Source: Leisingera caerulea DSM 24564 (GTDB taxonomy: Bacteria; Pseudomonadota; Alphaproteobacteria; Rhodobacterales; Rhodobacteraceae). Taken from it: a stretch of DNA of 64,000 nucleotides. The notes under the pieces were generated by a model. It was not told where the DNA came from, made no database searches, and saw only the letters and a program-made list of their open reading frames with translations. The position numbers were made by a program, and so were the translations under genes. Below are positions 20,067-29,046 of the stretch, in pieces (the first letter of the stretch is position 1; every line of letters begins with the position of its first letter). The stretch lies in the NCBI RefSeq assembly GCF_000473325.1, contig NZ_KI421513.1, positions 1,993,217 through 2,057,216 on the forward strand, written 5' to 3'.

Positions 20067-20867
20067 TCAGCCCGGTTTCGCAGCCTTGCGGATCAGCCCG
20101 CGCGCCGGGTCGTAACCCCAGACCGCCAGCCCCAGCCAGACCAGCCCGGACAGCAGCACCCAGGCCAGCGCCGCAGTGTTCAGCTGCTGGTAAAGCGCAA
20201 AGCGGATCAGCTCGACCGCTTGGCTGAAGGGGTTCACGGCGCAAATGTCACGCAGCAGCGCCGAGCTTTCGGCCATCTTCCACAGCGGGTAGAGCGCGGT
20301 GGACAGAAAGAACATCGGGAAGATCACGAAATTCATCACCCCGGCGAAGTTCTCCAGCTGGCGGATCACGGAGGACAGCGCCAGCCCCAGCGCCCCCAGC
20401 ATCAGCCCGGCCGGGATCAGGGCGGGCAGCAGTGCGGCATAGCCGCCCCAGCTGAAGCGGATGCCGAACATCGCCGCCAGCGCCAGGAAAACATATACCT
20501 GAAGGATTGAGATCGCGGTGCTGGCAAGCAGGCGGCAGACCAGCAGCCACCAGCGCGGCAGCGGGCTGGTCAACAGCAGCCGCATCGAACCCATCTCCCG
20601 GTCATAGACCATCGACAACGAGCTTTGCATGCCATTGAACAGCAGGATCATGCCGCACAGCCCCGGCACTATATAGACCTCGTAGGTGGTGTAGGTGGCA
20701 TAAGGCGGGGTGATTGACAGGCCAAGCGCGGCGCGGAAGCCTGCGGCAAAGACAACCAGCCACAGCATCGGCCGTACCAGCGCCGCGACAAAGCGGCCGC
20801 GCTGACCGATGAACCGCAGCGCGTCGCGCTGGGTGATGGCCGTCAGGGCTGCCAGCCAGGCGGTCAT
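20067..20867 (-). CDS. ABC-2 type permease, PQQ-alcohol-catabolism system (PedC type)
   Basis: A 266-aa membrane protein with about six transmembrane helices and the ABC-2 pattern (MVYDREMGSMRLLLTSPLPRWWLL loop after TM2, described here by position about 90-115; FPMFFLSTALYPLW near TM5). It belongs to the permease family linked to PQQ-dependent alcohol oxidation. Overlaps the ATPase gene by 4 bp (ATGA). The cargo of this transporter family is not known. Confidence 0.85.
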   Translation of the reverse strand: MTAWLAALTAITQRDALRFIGQRGRFVAALVRPMLWLVVFAAGFRAALGLSITPPYATYTTYEVYIVPGLCGMILLFNGMQSSLSMVYDREMGSMRLLLTSPLPRWWLLVCRLLASTAISILQVYVFLALAAMFGIRFSWGGYAALLPALIPAGLMLGALGLALSSVIRQLENFAGVMNFVIFPMFFLSTALYPLWKMAESSALLRDICAVNPFSQAVELIRFALYQQLNTAALAWVLLSGLVWLGLAVWGYDPARGLIRKAAKPG

Positions 20868-21583
20868 GCCGCTTGACCCGTCAGCCTGAGAAAATGATCG
20901 GCCAGCCCCAGGCCGCCGCGCAGCTGGCGGGCGGTGCCGTCTTGCGCCAGCTTGCCGCGGTGCAGGATCAGCAACTGGTCGGCGTCTTCGACTTCGTCAG
21001 TCAGATGGGTCGCCCAAAGGACCGTCAGCCCCTTGTGCCGGGACAGGTCATGCACATGGGCGGTGATCGCGTGCCGGGTGGCCGCATCCAGCCCCACCGT
21101 CGGCTCGTCCAGCAGCAGCACCTTGGGATGGTGGATCAGGCTGCGGGCGATCTCCAGCCGGCGGCGGTGGCCGCCATTGAGGTCGCGCACCCGCTCGCCC
21201 AGCCGGCCGCGCATCTCCAGCCGCTCCAGCGCGGCCTCGATGCGGGCCTGCGCCCTGGCGCCGCGCAGCCCGTGCAGCGCGGCGAAATAGCTGAGGTTAC
21301 GCTGCACCGTCAGGTCCAGGTCCAGCGTCGGCTGCTGAAACACCACCCCCATCTGCCGCAGCGCCTTGCGCGGGGCGCGTGCCATGTCGTGGCCGGCAAC
21401 CTCAATTTTTCCCTGCGGCGCGGTGAACAGCCGGGTGAGCAGCGCAAACAGCGTCGACTTGCCAGCCCCGTTGGGGCCCAGCAGAGCGCAGAAAGTGCCG
21501 GGCTCAACCCGAAAGCCGACCCTGTCCAGAGCTTGCCGGGCGCCGTAGGTATAGCTCAGGTTTTCCACCCGCAGCCCGGTCAT
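20864..21583 (-). CDS. ABC transporter ATP-binding protein, PQQ-associated
   Basis: A 239-aa nucleotide-binding subunit: Walker A GPNGAGKST, Q-loop VVFQQPTLDLDLT, a signature loop that is NGGHRRRLE rather than LSGGQ, Walker B VLLLDEPT, and H-loop WATHLTDE. The weak signature is usual for the PQQ-linked family. ATGA overlaps tie it to the gene before (152-aa protein) and after (permease). Confidence 0.88.
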   Translation of the reverse strand: MTGLRVENLSYTYGARQALDRVGFRVEPGTFCALLGPNGAGKSTLFALLTRLFTAPQGKIEVAGHDMARAPRKALRQMGVVFQQPTLDLDLTVQRNLSYFAALHGLRGARAQARIEAALERLEMRGRLGERVRDLNGGHRRRLEIARSLIHHPKVLLLDEPTVGLDAATRHAITAHVHDLSRHKGLTVLWATHLTDEVEDADQLLILHRGKLAQDGTARQLRGGLGLADHFLRLTGQAA

Positions 21584-22038
21584 TGGATGGTGATCTCCAG
21601 CCGCTGGGTGTCGCCGGTGGAGCCGGGCACCTTGAGATGGTAATTCCCGGGCTTCAGAGCGATAAAACCGATCTCCATCTCGCCGGCCTCGTCGAACTCG
21701 ACGCTGTCGAGCCCCAACGGGCGGATCTCAAGGCCCTCCACGACAATCTCGTCAATCCACACCGCGCGGAAGAAATCGGAGCCGGTTAGGGCCAGCTCCT
21801 GACTGCCGTCGCCCTGGATTTCGAACTCGTAATAGGTGCCGGATTTCAGCAGCCACGGCGCATCGGTCAGCGGCATCCCCGCCGACAGGGTAATCGGCGG
21901 CAGGTCTTCCTTGTTGGCGGCGGACAGCAGCCCGGCGAGGCCGAGGCTGGCCTTGCCCGGATCATCATCGTCACCGGCCAGGGCGGCGGCGGGCAGCGCC
22001 AGGCACAGCGCCGCGGCAAAAAGGCGGGGTTTCAGCAT
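21580..22038 (-). CDS. Periplasmic protein of the PQQ-associated ABC module
   Basis: A 152-aa exported protein: signal peptide (residues 1-21, AALA-GDDDD) and a beta-rich mature part that looks like a small cupredoxin-type sandwich without metal-ligand residues. Located between the beta-propeller and ATPase genes, overlapping the latter. I recognise no named family beyond co-occurrence with PQQ alcohol oxidation clusters; its role is unknown. Confidence 0.7.
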   Translation of the reverse strand: MLKPRLFAAALCLALPAAALAGDDDDPGKASLGLAGLLSAANKEDLPPITLSAGMPLTDAPWLLKSGTYYEFEIQGDGSQELALTGSDFFRAVWIDEIVVEGLEIRPLGLDSVEFDEAGEMEIGFIALKPGNYHLKVPGSTGDTQRLEITIQ

Positions 22039-22087
22039 CTTGGATCCTCCTGTCAGGATGCGCCGCGCCGCCGGGGCGCGGCAGGTC

Positions 22088-23065
22088 TCAGGGGCGCAGC
22101 GCCGCGCCCCAGGGAAAACGGCCGACCTTGATCGATTTCAGCGCTTGGCGCTGGGCGGTGTCGATCACGGTCACATCGCCGGAAACGCCGTTGGTGGTGA
22201 ATAGCAGCGACTTGTCTGGCGAAAACGCCATGTGCCAGACCCGGCGGCCGACCAGGATGTAATCCTCCACCTCCAGCGTCTCAGCATTGACCACCGCCAC
22301 ATGGTTGGACGGCCCCAGCGCCACAAAGGCGGTCCTTTCATCGTCGGTGAAGGCAAAGCCCACCGGCTGCACCCTGTCAGGGTGCACCCCCTTGACCTCA
22401 AAGGCGATCTTGCCAGTCTCGGCTTGGGTGGCGGTGTCAAAGACCGTGATAGTGCCGCCGATCTCGGACGAGACCCACAGTGCGCTGCCGCCGGCAGTGA
22501 ATTCAGCGTGGCGCGGGCGGGAATCAACCAGCGTGTTGGCAAACAGCTGTTGCGTCTCCGTGTCGATCCAATGCGCCATGTTGGTGGTCTCGGAGGTGGT
22601 GATCGCGATCTTGCCATCAGGCGAGACCGCCATGCCCTCTGGCTCGATCCCGACATTAATCTGGGCGACCACCTTGCGGGTTTCGGTGTCGACCACCGTG
22701 GTCACGGCATCATCCTCGTTGGCGATATAAAGATGCCGGTCGTTGGGATGCAGCACGAACTGCTCGGGATCCTCGCCGGAGGGCAGCTCGTGCAGAACTT
22801 CCCCGGTAGCGGCGTCCAGAACCTGAACCGTGTCGCTGTCGGAGGCGCAGACATAGACCCGCGAGAAGTCCTTGGAGAAGGTGATGCCGCGCGGCCGCTC
22901 TCCTGTTGCGATGGTGCGGACCACCTCCAGCGTGGCGATGTCGATCACGCTGATGGTGTCGTCCTTCTCGTTGGTGACCCAGATTTCCGCGGCGCCAAGA
23001 GGCGTGGCGGCGGCCAGAAGTGCCGGAAAGGCCAGCGCGGCAAGAGGTTTAGCAGAAAATGTCAT
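22088..23065 (-). CDS. PQQ-catabolism-associated beta-propeller protein (YncE/YVTN type)
   Basis: A 325-aa secreted propeller: signal peptide (about 26 residues, GAA-EIW), then seven YVTN-like repeats (TISVIDIATLEVV, TVQVLDAATGEVL, AVTTVVDTETRKVV, TVTVIDTAQRQAL). Such proteins are regular members of the PQQ-associated ABC module. Overlaps the binding-protein gene by ATGA (23062-23065). Presumably periplasmic; ligand unknown. Confidence 0.85.
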   Translation of the reverse strand: MTFSAKPLAALAFPALLAAATPLGAAEIWVTNEKDDTISVIDIATLEVVRTIATGERPRGITFSKDFSRVYVCASDSDTVQVLDAATGEVLHELPSGEDPEQFVLHPNDRHLYIANEDDAVTTVVDTETRKVVAQINVGIEPEGMAVSPDGKIAITTSETTNMAHWIDTETQQLFANTLVDSRPRHAEFTAGGSALWVSSEIGGTITVFDTATQAETGKIAFEVKGVHPDRVQPVGFAFTDDERTAFVALGPSNHVAVVNAETLEVEDYILVGRRVWHMAFSPDKSLLFTTNGVSGDVTVIDTAQRQALKSIKVGRFPWGAALRP

Positions 23066-24225
23066 TGGAAGGCTCCGCAGCGGCTTTCGGGTTCATCAAG
23101 GCCCAGGGTGTCGAGTTCACTGTGCTGGTGCAGGAAGCCGGGCAAGGGCGCCTGCGCCGCCAGAGCGCGGGGAGTGGCAAGCGGGATCGGCTGGCGCAGC
23201 TGGCCGTTCCAGCTGCGGTAGCTGAGCGGACGGCCCTTGAAACCGGCCAGCTCGAACGCGTCCGACAGCAGGTATTGGCGCAAGACGCCCGCGTCGGCTG
23301 AGCCGGTGCGGGTCACAGCCTCTCCGATGCTGCGCACCGCGGCCCAGGCGGCGTAATCCCGTGCCAGCATTTTGCGCCCGGCAAGGTCCTGAAACCGCGA
23401 TTGCAGCTGCGCGGCGCCCCATTGTTCGACAACCGGCGCCCATGTGGTCGGCACCAGGCCTTCGGAGCCGGCAACCGGCCGCGGCAGCCAAGTGTTATAA
23501 GGAAGGTAGCGGGCGAAATCCTGCAGCTCATCGGCGACCAGCAGCAGATCGTGGCGGCCCAGCCCCTGCGACATCAGCGGCACCTCCTGGGCGGCGTTGC
23601 GGCGCATGTCGGCGCCATAGTCCCAGGTCCGTTCGGCAGTGATTTTTAGCCCGAACTTGGCGGCGCTTTGGCGCAAGGCAGCGGCAAACGCCTGATCCTG
23701 CGGGTGGCCGCCGGAGATCAGCGCCAGACCAGTCCAGCGCTTGGACAGCGCAAACTGCATCAGCGCATCGCTGCGCATCAGGTCCGAGGGCAGGGTGTGC
23801 AGCAGATTGCGGCGGCAGTCGCCGCTGCGCAGGCCGGTGTCCGGGCTGGCAGTGTTGAACAACAGCGCATCCTGTGCTTCCGGCAGGGCGGCGGCGGCCA
23901 GCAGCGCCGGTTTGGGCGCATCCAGTATCAGCAGCGTGCTGCGGCTCAAAGCCGCCCGCGCCGCCGCGGCAAAATCGCCGCCCGGCGGCACCGCCACCGT
24001 CTCCAGGCTGTAGTCGTGGCCAAGGAAGCTGCCTGTGGTCCGGTTGTCCGCCAGTCCCAGCCGGGCGCCGGTTTCGCCCAGGTCCGCGGGCGGCGGGTCG
24101 AGATTGGAGAGGGTGGGGGGCTGCCGCTCCTGCTGTTTCAGGTAGATGACCGGCACCTCAACCCCGTTGGCAGCGGCAAGGGCGGCGGGCAAAAGGGCTA
24201 TCAGAAGTGTGATCAGAAAACGCAT
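23062..24225 (-). CDS. Substrate-binding protein of PQQ-associated ABC module
   Basis: A 387-aa type I periplasmic-binding-like protein: signal peptide (MRFLITLLIALLPAALAAANG region) and a Leu/Ile/Val-receptor-like fold (ASPDTGLRSGDCRRNLLHTLPSD region resembles family members). It is the first gene of a five-gene operon (binding protein, propeller, 152-aa protein, ATPase, permease). The start at 24225 is placed at the signal peptide; the longer ORF would read back through the promoter. Confidence 0.85.
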   Translation of the reverse strand: MRFLITLLIALLPAALAAANGVEVPVIYLKQQERQPPTLSNLDPPPADLGETGARLGLADNRTTGSFLGHDYSLETVAVPPGGDFAAAARAALSRSTLLILDAPKPALLAAAALPEAQDALLFNTASPDTGLRSGDCRRNLLHTLPSDLMRSDALMQFALSKRWTGLALISGGHPQDQAFAAALRQSAAKFGLKITAERTWDYGADMRRNAAQEVPLMSQGLGRHDLLLVADELQDFARYLPYNTWLPRPVAGSEGLVPTTWAPVVEQWGAAQLQSRFQDLAGRKMLARDYAAWAAVRSIGEAVTRTGSADAGVLRQYLLSDAFELAGFKGRPLSYRSWNGQLRQPIPLATPRALAAQAPLPGFLHQHSELDTLGLDEPESRCGAFQ

Positions 24226-24255
24226 CAGGGCACCCTGTTCTGGCTGCATGGGCCG

Positions 24256-24301
24256 AGCGTACTGCCGCCCGCAGCCCTGCGGCCATTGGACCAAGGTCGT
24301 A
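24256..24301 (-). promoter_or_regulatory. Candidate PQQ-regulon promoter box B (ABC module)
   Basis: Minus strand: TAC + GACCTTGGTCCAATGGCC (full box 24281-24301), 19 bp, then TACGCT (24256-24261). The -10 is about 30 bp before the binding-protein ATG. The divergent pedF side has a weaker version (AACT..GTATC with TATGCT at 24359-24364). Confidence 0.5.
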
Positions 24302-24395
24302 GGCCGCCTGCGCTGTTCTCCAACTTAAGTCGCGTATCGGGGCAGGGGTCGGGCTGGCTATGCTTGCGGCAAGCTCAAACTTACGGGAGGAACTC

Positions 24396-25073
24396 ATGTT
24401 CAAATTGCCTCTTGCGGCCCTCGGGCTCGCGGCTCTTGCCACGGCGGCGCAGGCCCACGGAGACGTCGCGCCGCAGCCGGTGAATACCGATGCCCTGCCC
24501 GAAGTGGGCGAGGAATGGCTGACCGAAAACCCCTATCGCGGCCAGGAGACGGAGGTCTGGCAGGCGGCGATCGACATCGGCGGCAGCGGCTACAATCAGA
24601 ACTGCGCCCGCTGCCACGGGCTGGGCGGCGTCTCTGGCGGGCTGGCCCCGGACCTTCGTTACTTGGAGGCCGAGGAGATGGGCGACGAGTGGTTTGTCGA
24701 GCGATTCCGCACCGGGTATACTCAGAACGGCATCACCAAGATGCCCGCTTTCGGGGAGTTGCTGGGCCAGAAGGCCGCCTGGGCAATCCGCACCTATCTG
24801 GAAACCCGGCCTGATGACGGCGCGCTGGATGAGGCCACCGGCCGGCTGCTGGAGATCCGCGATGAGCTGACAACCTTGGCCAGCGGCGGCGGCGGTGATG
24901 CGGCGGCGCTGCGGGCGGAGCTTTCAAAAATCGCGGAAGGGGTCGAAACCGGGTCCGGCGCTCCGGTGGCCGACAGCGCGCCCTACCGGGCTGCCAGCCT
25001 GATCGGCGGCGCGCAGCCGGACTTTGCCGGGGCCGCGGAGGTCCTGACTGTCGGCCTCTCGGCGGCGCACTGA
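24396..25073 (+). CDS. pedF: Cytochrome c-550, PedF type (electron acceptor of the alcohol dehydrogenase)
   Basis: A 225-aa periplasmic c-type cytochrome: signal peptide (TAAQA-H), one haem site C70-A-R-C-H74 and an axial Met (GITKMPAF). After the cytochrome core (to about residue 150) comes a 70-residue helical tail. GGGAGGA before the ATG; the upstream ORF extension is unsupported. PedF/ExaB cytochromes take electrons from type I quinoprotein alcohol dehydrogenases. Confidence 0.9.
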   Translation: MFKLPLAALGLAALATAAQAHGDVAPQPVNTDALPEVGEEWLTENPYRGQETEVWQAAIDIGGSGYNQNCARCHGLGGVSGGLAPDLRYLEAEEMGDEWFVERFRTGYTQNGITKMPAFGELLGQKAAWAIRTYLETRPDDGALDEATGRLLEIRDELTTLASGGGGDAAALRAELSKIAEGVETGSGAPVADSAPYRAASLIGGAQPDFAGAAEVLTVGLSAAH

Positions 25074-25092
25074 GGCAGGGGGGCTGCGGCAC

Positions 25093-25995
25093 ATGAAACA
25101 GCAGCTGGCCGGATTTCTTGCGATTGCTGCGCTGGCCTGCGGCTGGGCGCAGCCCGGGCAGGCCCGCTGTGCGGATCACGTGCCGCAGCCCAAGCCGCAG
25201 AACGCCTCACGCGATATTGTCGGGCAGGACCTGGAAACCATCATCGAGCGGGGCTTCATCACCTTCGCGGCCTATGAGGAATTTCCCCCTTGGTCTTACG
25301 AGGAGGCGGGCCGCATCCAAGGCGCCGATATCGACCTCGCCCGGCTGATTGCCGCGGAGCTAGGGGTCGAGGCCCGCTTCACCCTGGTCGCGGCGGGCGA
25401 AAATCTGGACGCAGACCTGCGCAACTGGATCTGGAAGGGGCCGGTCGTGGGCGGCAGCGTCGCCAATGTCATGCTGCATGTGCCCTATGACAGCGAATTT
25501 GCCTGCCGGGTCGAACAGGTGGTGTTCACCGGCCAGTACCATGTGGAGGAAGTGGCGATTGCCTACCGCCGGGAGGCCTATACTGAAGACCCGCCGGTGC
25601 CGGCTTATTTCCGCTTCGACAGCGTCGCAGTGGAAAACGACTCGATTGCCGATTTCTACCTCTCGGCCTTTCCCGGCGGCCAGCTCAGCGGCAATATCCG
25701 CCGCTACCCGACGGCGGCGGACGCAATGGCGGGTTTGGATCGGGCAGAGACCAAGGCCGCAATGGGTCCGCTGGCGCAGCTGGAGGCCGGGCTGACTGAA
25801 CAGACTGCCGTCCATACGCCGCCGCTGCCCGGCTTCTCCGCAGGCACATGGACCGCCGGGATAGCGGTGCATTTCTCCTACCGCCCGCTGGCCTATGCGG
25901 TGGAGGATGCGATTGCCGCCGGGCTGCAGGATGGCCGGATTGCCGCAATTTTTGCAGCCCACGGCCTGAGTCACCGGCCGCCAGAGCTGCGCTGA
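25093..25995 (+). CDS. Quinoprotein-associated periplasmic binding protein (XoxJ/MoxJ-like)
   Basis: A 300-aa type II periplasmic-binding fold protein: signal peptide (about 1-24, GQA-RC), then the SBP_bac_3 pattern (GFITFAAYEEFPPWSYEE, GADIDLARLIAAELG). XoxJ/MoxJ relatives sit beside methanol/ethanol quinoprotein dehydrogenases and are thought to help activate or mature the enzyme rather than import a solute. Lies 19 bp after pedF, so cotranscribed. Confidence 0.82.
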   Translation: MKQQLAGFLAIAALACGWAQPGQARCADHVPQPKPQNASRDIVGQDLETIIERGFITFAAYEEFPPWSYEEAGRIQGADIDLARLIAAELGVEARFTLVAAGENLDADLRNWIWKGPVVGGSVANVMLHVPYDSEFACRVEQVVFTGQYHVEEVAIAYRREAYTEDPPVPAYFRFDSVAVENDSIADFYLSAFPGGQLSGNIRRYPTAADAMAGLDRAETKAAMGPLAQLEAGLTEQTAVHTPPLPGFSAGTWTAGIAVHFSYRPLAYAVEDAIAAGLQDGRIAAIFAAHGLSHRPPELR

Positions 25996-26001
25996 TCCAG
26001 T

Positions 26002-26904
26002 TTACCTCAGCAATTTCACGCTGCCATCCTGCGCCAGCAGGGTGGCATTGGTGCCTGCAGGGAGGCGCGCCAGCGCAGCGGTGATTTCACCTTCGCTCAT
26101 CAGGCAGAAGGCGGTGGAGGCCGCATCCGCCAGCGCGGCGCTTGCGGCCTCGGTGCTGACGGTGACCCATTTCGGCCGCCGGTCAAACGCGGGGTGCAGG
26201 ATGTGCGCCGCACCGTGCAACTGCAAGGCGCCGGGGCTCGAGGTTGCCACGGCCCTGTTTTTCAGGCTGCAGGCGGCGAAGATGCCGTGCTCCGGATCGG
26301 CCAACCCGATGCGGAACGGACCGCCGAGGGCGGCAAACTCCCCGGCATTGACCAAAACCCGCTCCAGCCCCATGCGGCCTAGCGCGGCGCGGACCATGTC
26401 GGTGGCATAGCCCTGGGCAATGCCGTTGAATGTCAGCGCCTGTCCTTGCGCCAGCCGGATTGTCTGTTCTGTCACGGACACCTTGTGCCAGCCTGCGAGG
26501 CGGGCGGCCTTTCTGATGCCCTCACTGCGCGCGGCGGCCTGCCAGAGCGGCTGGACCGAAGGGTCGAAGACCCCAGCCGTTGCCGCGTGCATCCGGGTGC
26601 AGAGCCGGGCCAGATCCAGAAACCGCGGCGGCGGGTTCCTCAGAACCCCGGTCCGGTTCAGCTGGGACAATGCGGAGGCCGGATCGTAGAGGCTGAACAG
26701 CTGTTCGGCCTGCCTCAGCTGTGATAGCACGGCCGCTATCGCTTGGTCTGCCAGCAGCGGCGGCGCGTGAATGGTCAGACGCGCCTCGGCGCCCAAGGCA
26801 AATCCCCGCCAGGTTACAGGTGCTGCTTGTAGCGCCGGGGCCGTGGCACCAAGGGCGGCGGCAGAGATGGCCAGGAACCGGCGGCGGGACAGTTTGGCGC
26901 TCAT
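26002..26904 (-). CDS. apbE: FAD:protein FMN transferase (ApbE)
   Basis: A 300-aa exported ApbE: a Tat-type N-terminus (SRRRFLAIS) and the conserved segments LFSLYDPASALSQLN, FDPSVQPLW, NGIAQGYATDMV, LVNAGEFAALGG and a Thr/Ser-Asp-Ala-type metal site region (ALADAASTAFCLM). It attaches FMN covalently to a Thr/Ser of a partner. The start codon overlaps the stop of the NosR-like gene (ATGA at 26901-26904), so that protein, which has an FMN-binding domain, is the obvious target. Confidence 0.9.
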   Translation of the reverse strand: MSAKLSRRRFLAISAAALGATAPALQAAPVTWRGFALGAEARLTIHAPPLLADQAIAAVLSQLRQAEQLFSLYDPASALSQLNRTGVLRNPPPRFLDLARLCTRMHAATAGVFDPSVQPLWQAAARSEGIRKAARLAGWHKVSVTEQTIRLAQGQALTFNGIAQGYATDMVRAALGRMGLERVLVNAGEFAALGGPFRIGLADPEHGIFAACSLKNRAVATSSPGALQLHGAAHILHPAFDRRPKWVTVSTEAASAALADAASTAFCLMSEGEITAALARLPAGTNATLLAQDGSVKLLR

Positions 26905-28985
26905 TCCGCAGCCTCCAGCTGTTGTTTCTTGCGCGCTGCCAGGATCAGCGGCACGCAGCGGGCCGCATCGTCGTGGATCGACACACAGTCGAGACAGCCG
27001 AAGCATTCGTCATAGCGGACCGCGCCGGATGTTTCGATCGCGCCATAGACGCATTTCACCCGGCACAGCTGGCAGGGGCTGCCGCAGGCGGCCCGCCGGG
27101 CGATCCAGTTGCGCCGCCGCAGCAGCCCGCCCGCCGCCATCGCCGCGCCCAGCGGGCACAGGTAGCGGCAGAAGGGCTTGAAAAACATCAGTGCTGCCGC
27201 CAGCCAGAAGACGGCATATGCAGTGAAATACCACTCGCGCAGGAAATAGGTGGTGATCGCGGTCTTGAAGGGCTCAACCTCCGCCGCGGTGTCCACATGC
27301 TCCGGCGCCACGAACACCAGCGAAACCAGCCCGGCCAGCACCCCGTATTTTAGATACCGGAGCCGCCCGTCCCAGGCTGGCGGAAGCGCTGTTTGCGGCA
27401 GACCCAGCTTGCGGCCCAGATGGTGCGCGAACTCCTGCAGCGCGCCGAACGGGCACAGCCAGCCGCAGAACAGGGCACGTCCCCACAGGACAAGCCCGAG
27501 GATGGCAAAGCCCCAAAGCAGCAGCGAAAACGGGTCATAGGCGAGAAAGGCAAAGCTGCTGCCCCCAACCGCCGTGCGCAGCACGCCCAGCACGGTGACG
27601 ATGGACAGCTGGCCCTGGCCCCACCAGCCGATGAACAGGGTGACAACCGCCAGCACCGACAGCCGCAGAGGTGTCAGCACCTTGCGGGCGGCGATCCGGC
27701 TCTGGGCCAGCAGCAGGGCGGCGGTCAGCGCGCTCAGCAGCAGCGTCAGAAGGATCAGATCCGTGCGGCGGCTGCGCAGTGCCTCGAGCCAGGGCGGCAC
27801 AGGCGCCGGGGCCGCGTCCCGCAGGAAGAAGCGTTCGGGGGTCTGGTGCGTGACCGGAAATTCCACGGTGCCGGTCTCGGGCTGGAACATGCCGTGCTCG
27901 CGCACCGCCTGGGCGTGCAGGGTCCACTCCTGCGCCGGGTCAAAGCCGAGGCGGCGGTCGGCCCGCAGGATCATCGCCGTGCCGTCGTGCAGAGGCTGGG
28001 GCAGGTCCGGCGATAGCTCCACCAGCAGATCGCTGTCCCGCAGTGCCACCGGAAGGCCGTTTTGCGTGGCAAACACCCGGTCCGGGGCGGTGTTGCGGAT
28101 GAACTCCGGGCTGACCAGCCCATGGCGGCCGGTCTCGATCAGCAAGAGCGGCTCATCATCAGGGGAGATCGCCAGGAAATCCTGCAACTCGCTGTAACCC
28201 TCGCGCGACAAAACTGCCTGCGCGATCGACGGCGGGCCGACGTCGATGATCCATAGATCCAGATAGGGCGCTTCGGGATGCTGTTGCGCCTCCGGATCGT
28301 CATCGGCCCAAAGGGTGCCGGCAAAGGCCGCGTCAACCTCCGCATTGGAGACGGTGGCTCGGGTGGCCAGCCACTGATCGACCAGCGCCGCCCAGTCCAG
28401 CGGCTCATTGTGGTCCGGGTCCGGCCAGGCCGGGGGCGCTGTAACAACACCGTGCATCTTCTCGCGCGCCACCGCCAGCGCGGCGGCCATCACCGAGTCA
28501 TGCGCGATCCGCACCGACGCGGTCGCCTTACTCACTCCGTCGAGGTAGACAAGAGATGAGCCGGAACCCGTCTCACCGTAAGGAGTGCCGACGGTGATCG
28601 CCGAGAAGACCGACAGGCCGGGATACTGCTCGAAGAACCTGTGGAACGGGGCCGGGCCAAGCCCGGAAACAAAGACCGGCTCGTTATGGCTGATCAGCCG
28701 GACATCCAGAAAGGTGCCGTCCAGATCCAGCAGCACCAGCACGTTGACCGGCGCGCCGGAAAACCCGGGCAGGGGGGCCAGCGGCTCGGTTTCAAAGGCA
28801 TAGCCCGCTTCCGCCCCGCCGGAGTTGAGCAGGGTATAGACACCCTTGCTGTTCACCGGCTCACCCAAAGAAAATGGCGGCATGATCAGGGCGCTGATCT
28901 CCTCGCGGGGCAATGGCGACGCCGCCAGCACGCCACCCGCAAACAGCCAGGCCTGAAGACAGAGTATGAACCGGGATACGCGCAT
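26901..28985 (-). CDS. NosR/NirI-like membrane flavo-iron-sulphur protein
   Basis: A 694-aa protein: signal peptide, periplasmic FMN-binding domain (about 60-200; likely attachment site in DGVSKATAS near residue 165), further periplasmic part to about 410, five to six transmembrane helices (about 420-660) with two CxxxCP-type motifs (CGWLCPFG; CRYLCPLG), and a C-terminal ferredoxin-like segment (CGSPCQLCRVKC; CFGCLDC). NosR drives electrons from quinol to periplasmic proteins in nitrous oxide reduction; no nos genes are present, so here it more likely serves the alcohol oxidation system. There is no clear ribosome site; see box D. Confidence 0.85.
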   Translation of the reverse strand: MRVSRFILCLQAWLFAGGVLAASPLPREEISALIMPPFSLGEPVNSKGVYTLLNSGGAEAGYAFETEPLAPLPGFSGAPVNVLVLLDLDGTFLDVRLISHNEPVFVSGLGPAPFHRFFEQYPGLSVFSAITVGTPYGETGSGSSLVYLDGVSKATASVRIAHDSVMAAALAVAREKMHGVVTAPPAWPDPDHNEPLDWAALVDQWLATRATVSNAEVDAAFAGTLWADDDPEAQQHPEAPYLDLWIIDVGPPSIAQAVLSREGYSELQDFLAISPDDEPLLLIETGRHGLVSPEFIRNTAPDRVFATQNGLPVALRDSDLLVELSPDLPQPLHDGTAMILRADRRLGFDPAQEWTLHAQAVREHGMFQPETGTVEFPVTHQTPERFFLRDAAPAPVPPWLEALRSRRTDLILLTLLLSALTAALLLAQSRIAARKVLTPLRLSVLAVVTLFIGWWGQGQLSIVTVLGVLRTAVGGSSFAFLAYDPFSLLLWGFAILGLVLWGRALFCGWLCPFGALQEFAHHLGRKLGLPQTALPPAWDGRLRYLKYGVLAGLVSLVFVAPEHVDTAAEVEPFKTAITTYFLREWYFTAYAVFWLAAALMFFKPFCRYLCPLGAAMAAGGLLRRRNWIARRAACGSPCQLCRVKCVYGAIETSGAVRYDECFGCLDCVSIHDDAARCVPLILAARKKQQLEAAE

Positions 28986-28992
28986 GGCTGGC

Positions 28993-29037
28993 AGTCTGCC
29001 GGGCCCAAACACCCCGTGCCATAGGACCAAAGTCTGA
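28993..29037 (-). promoter_or_regulatory. Candidate PQQ-regulon promoter box D (NosR-like/ApbE)
   Basis: Minus strand: GACTTTGGTCCTATGGCA (within 29017-29034), 18 bp, then CAGACT (28993-28998). The predicted transcription start would fall almost on the NosR-like ATG, implying a leaderless mRNA, in line with its lack of a Shine-Dalgarno. This is the weakest -10 of the set. Confidence 0.4.
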
Positions 29038-29046
29038 GACTGCCCC

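Noticed and set aside
18074..20227. 717-codon plus-strand ORF
   Set aside because: Antisense of the quinoprotein dehydrogenase, which has full family motifs, signal peptide and ribosome site.
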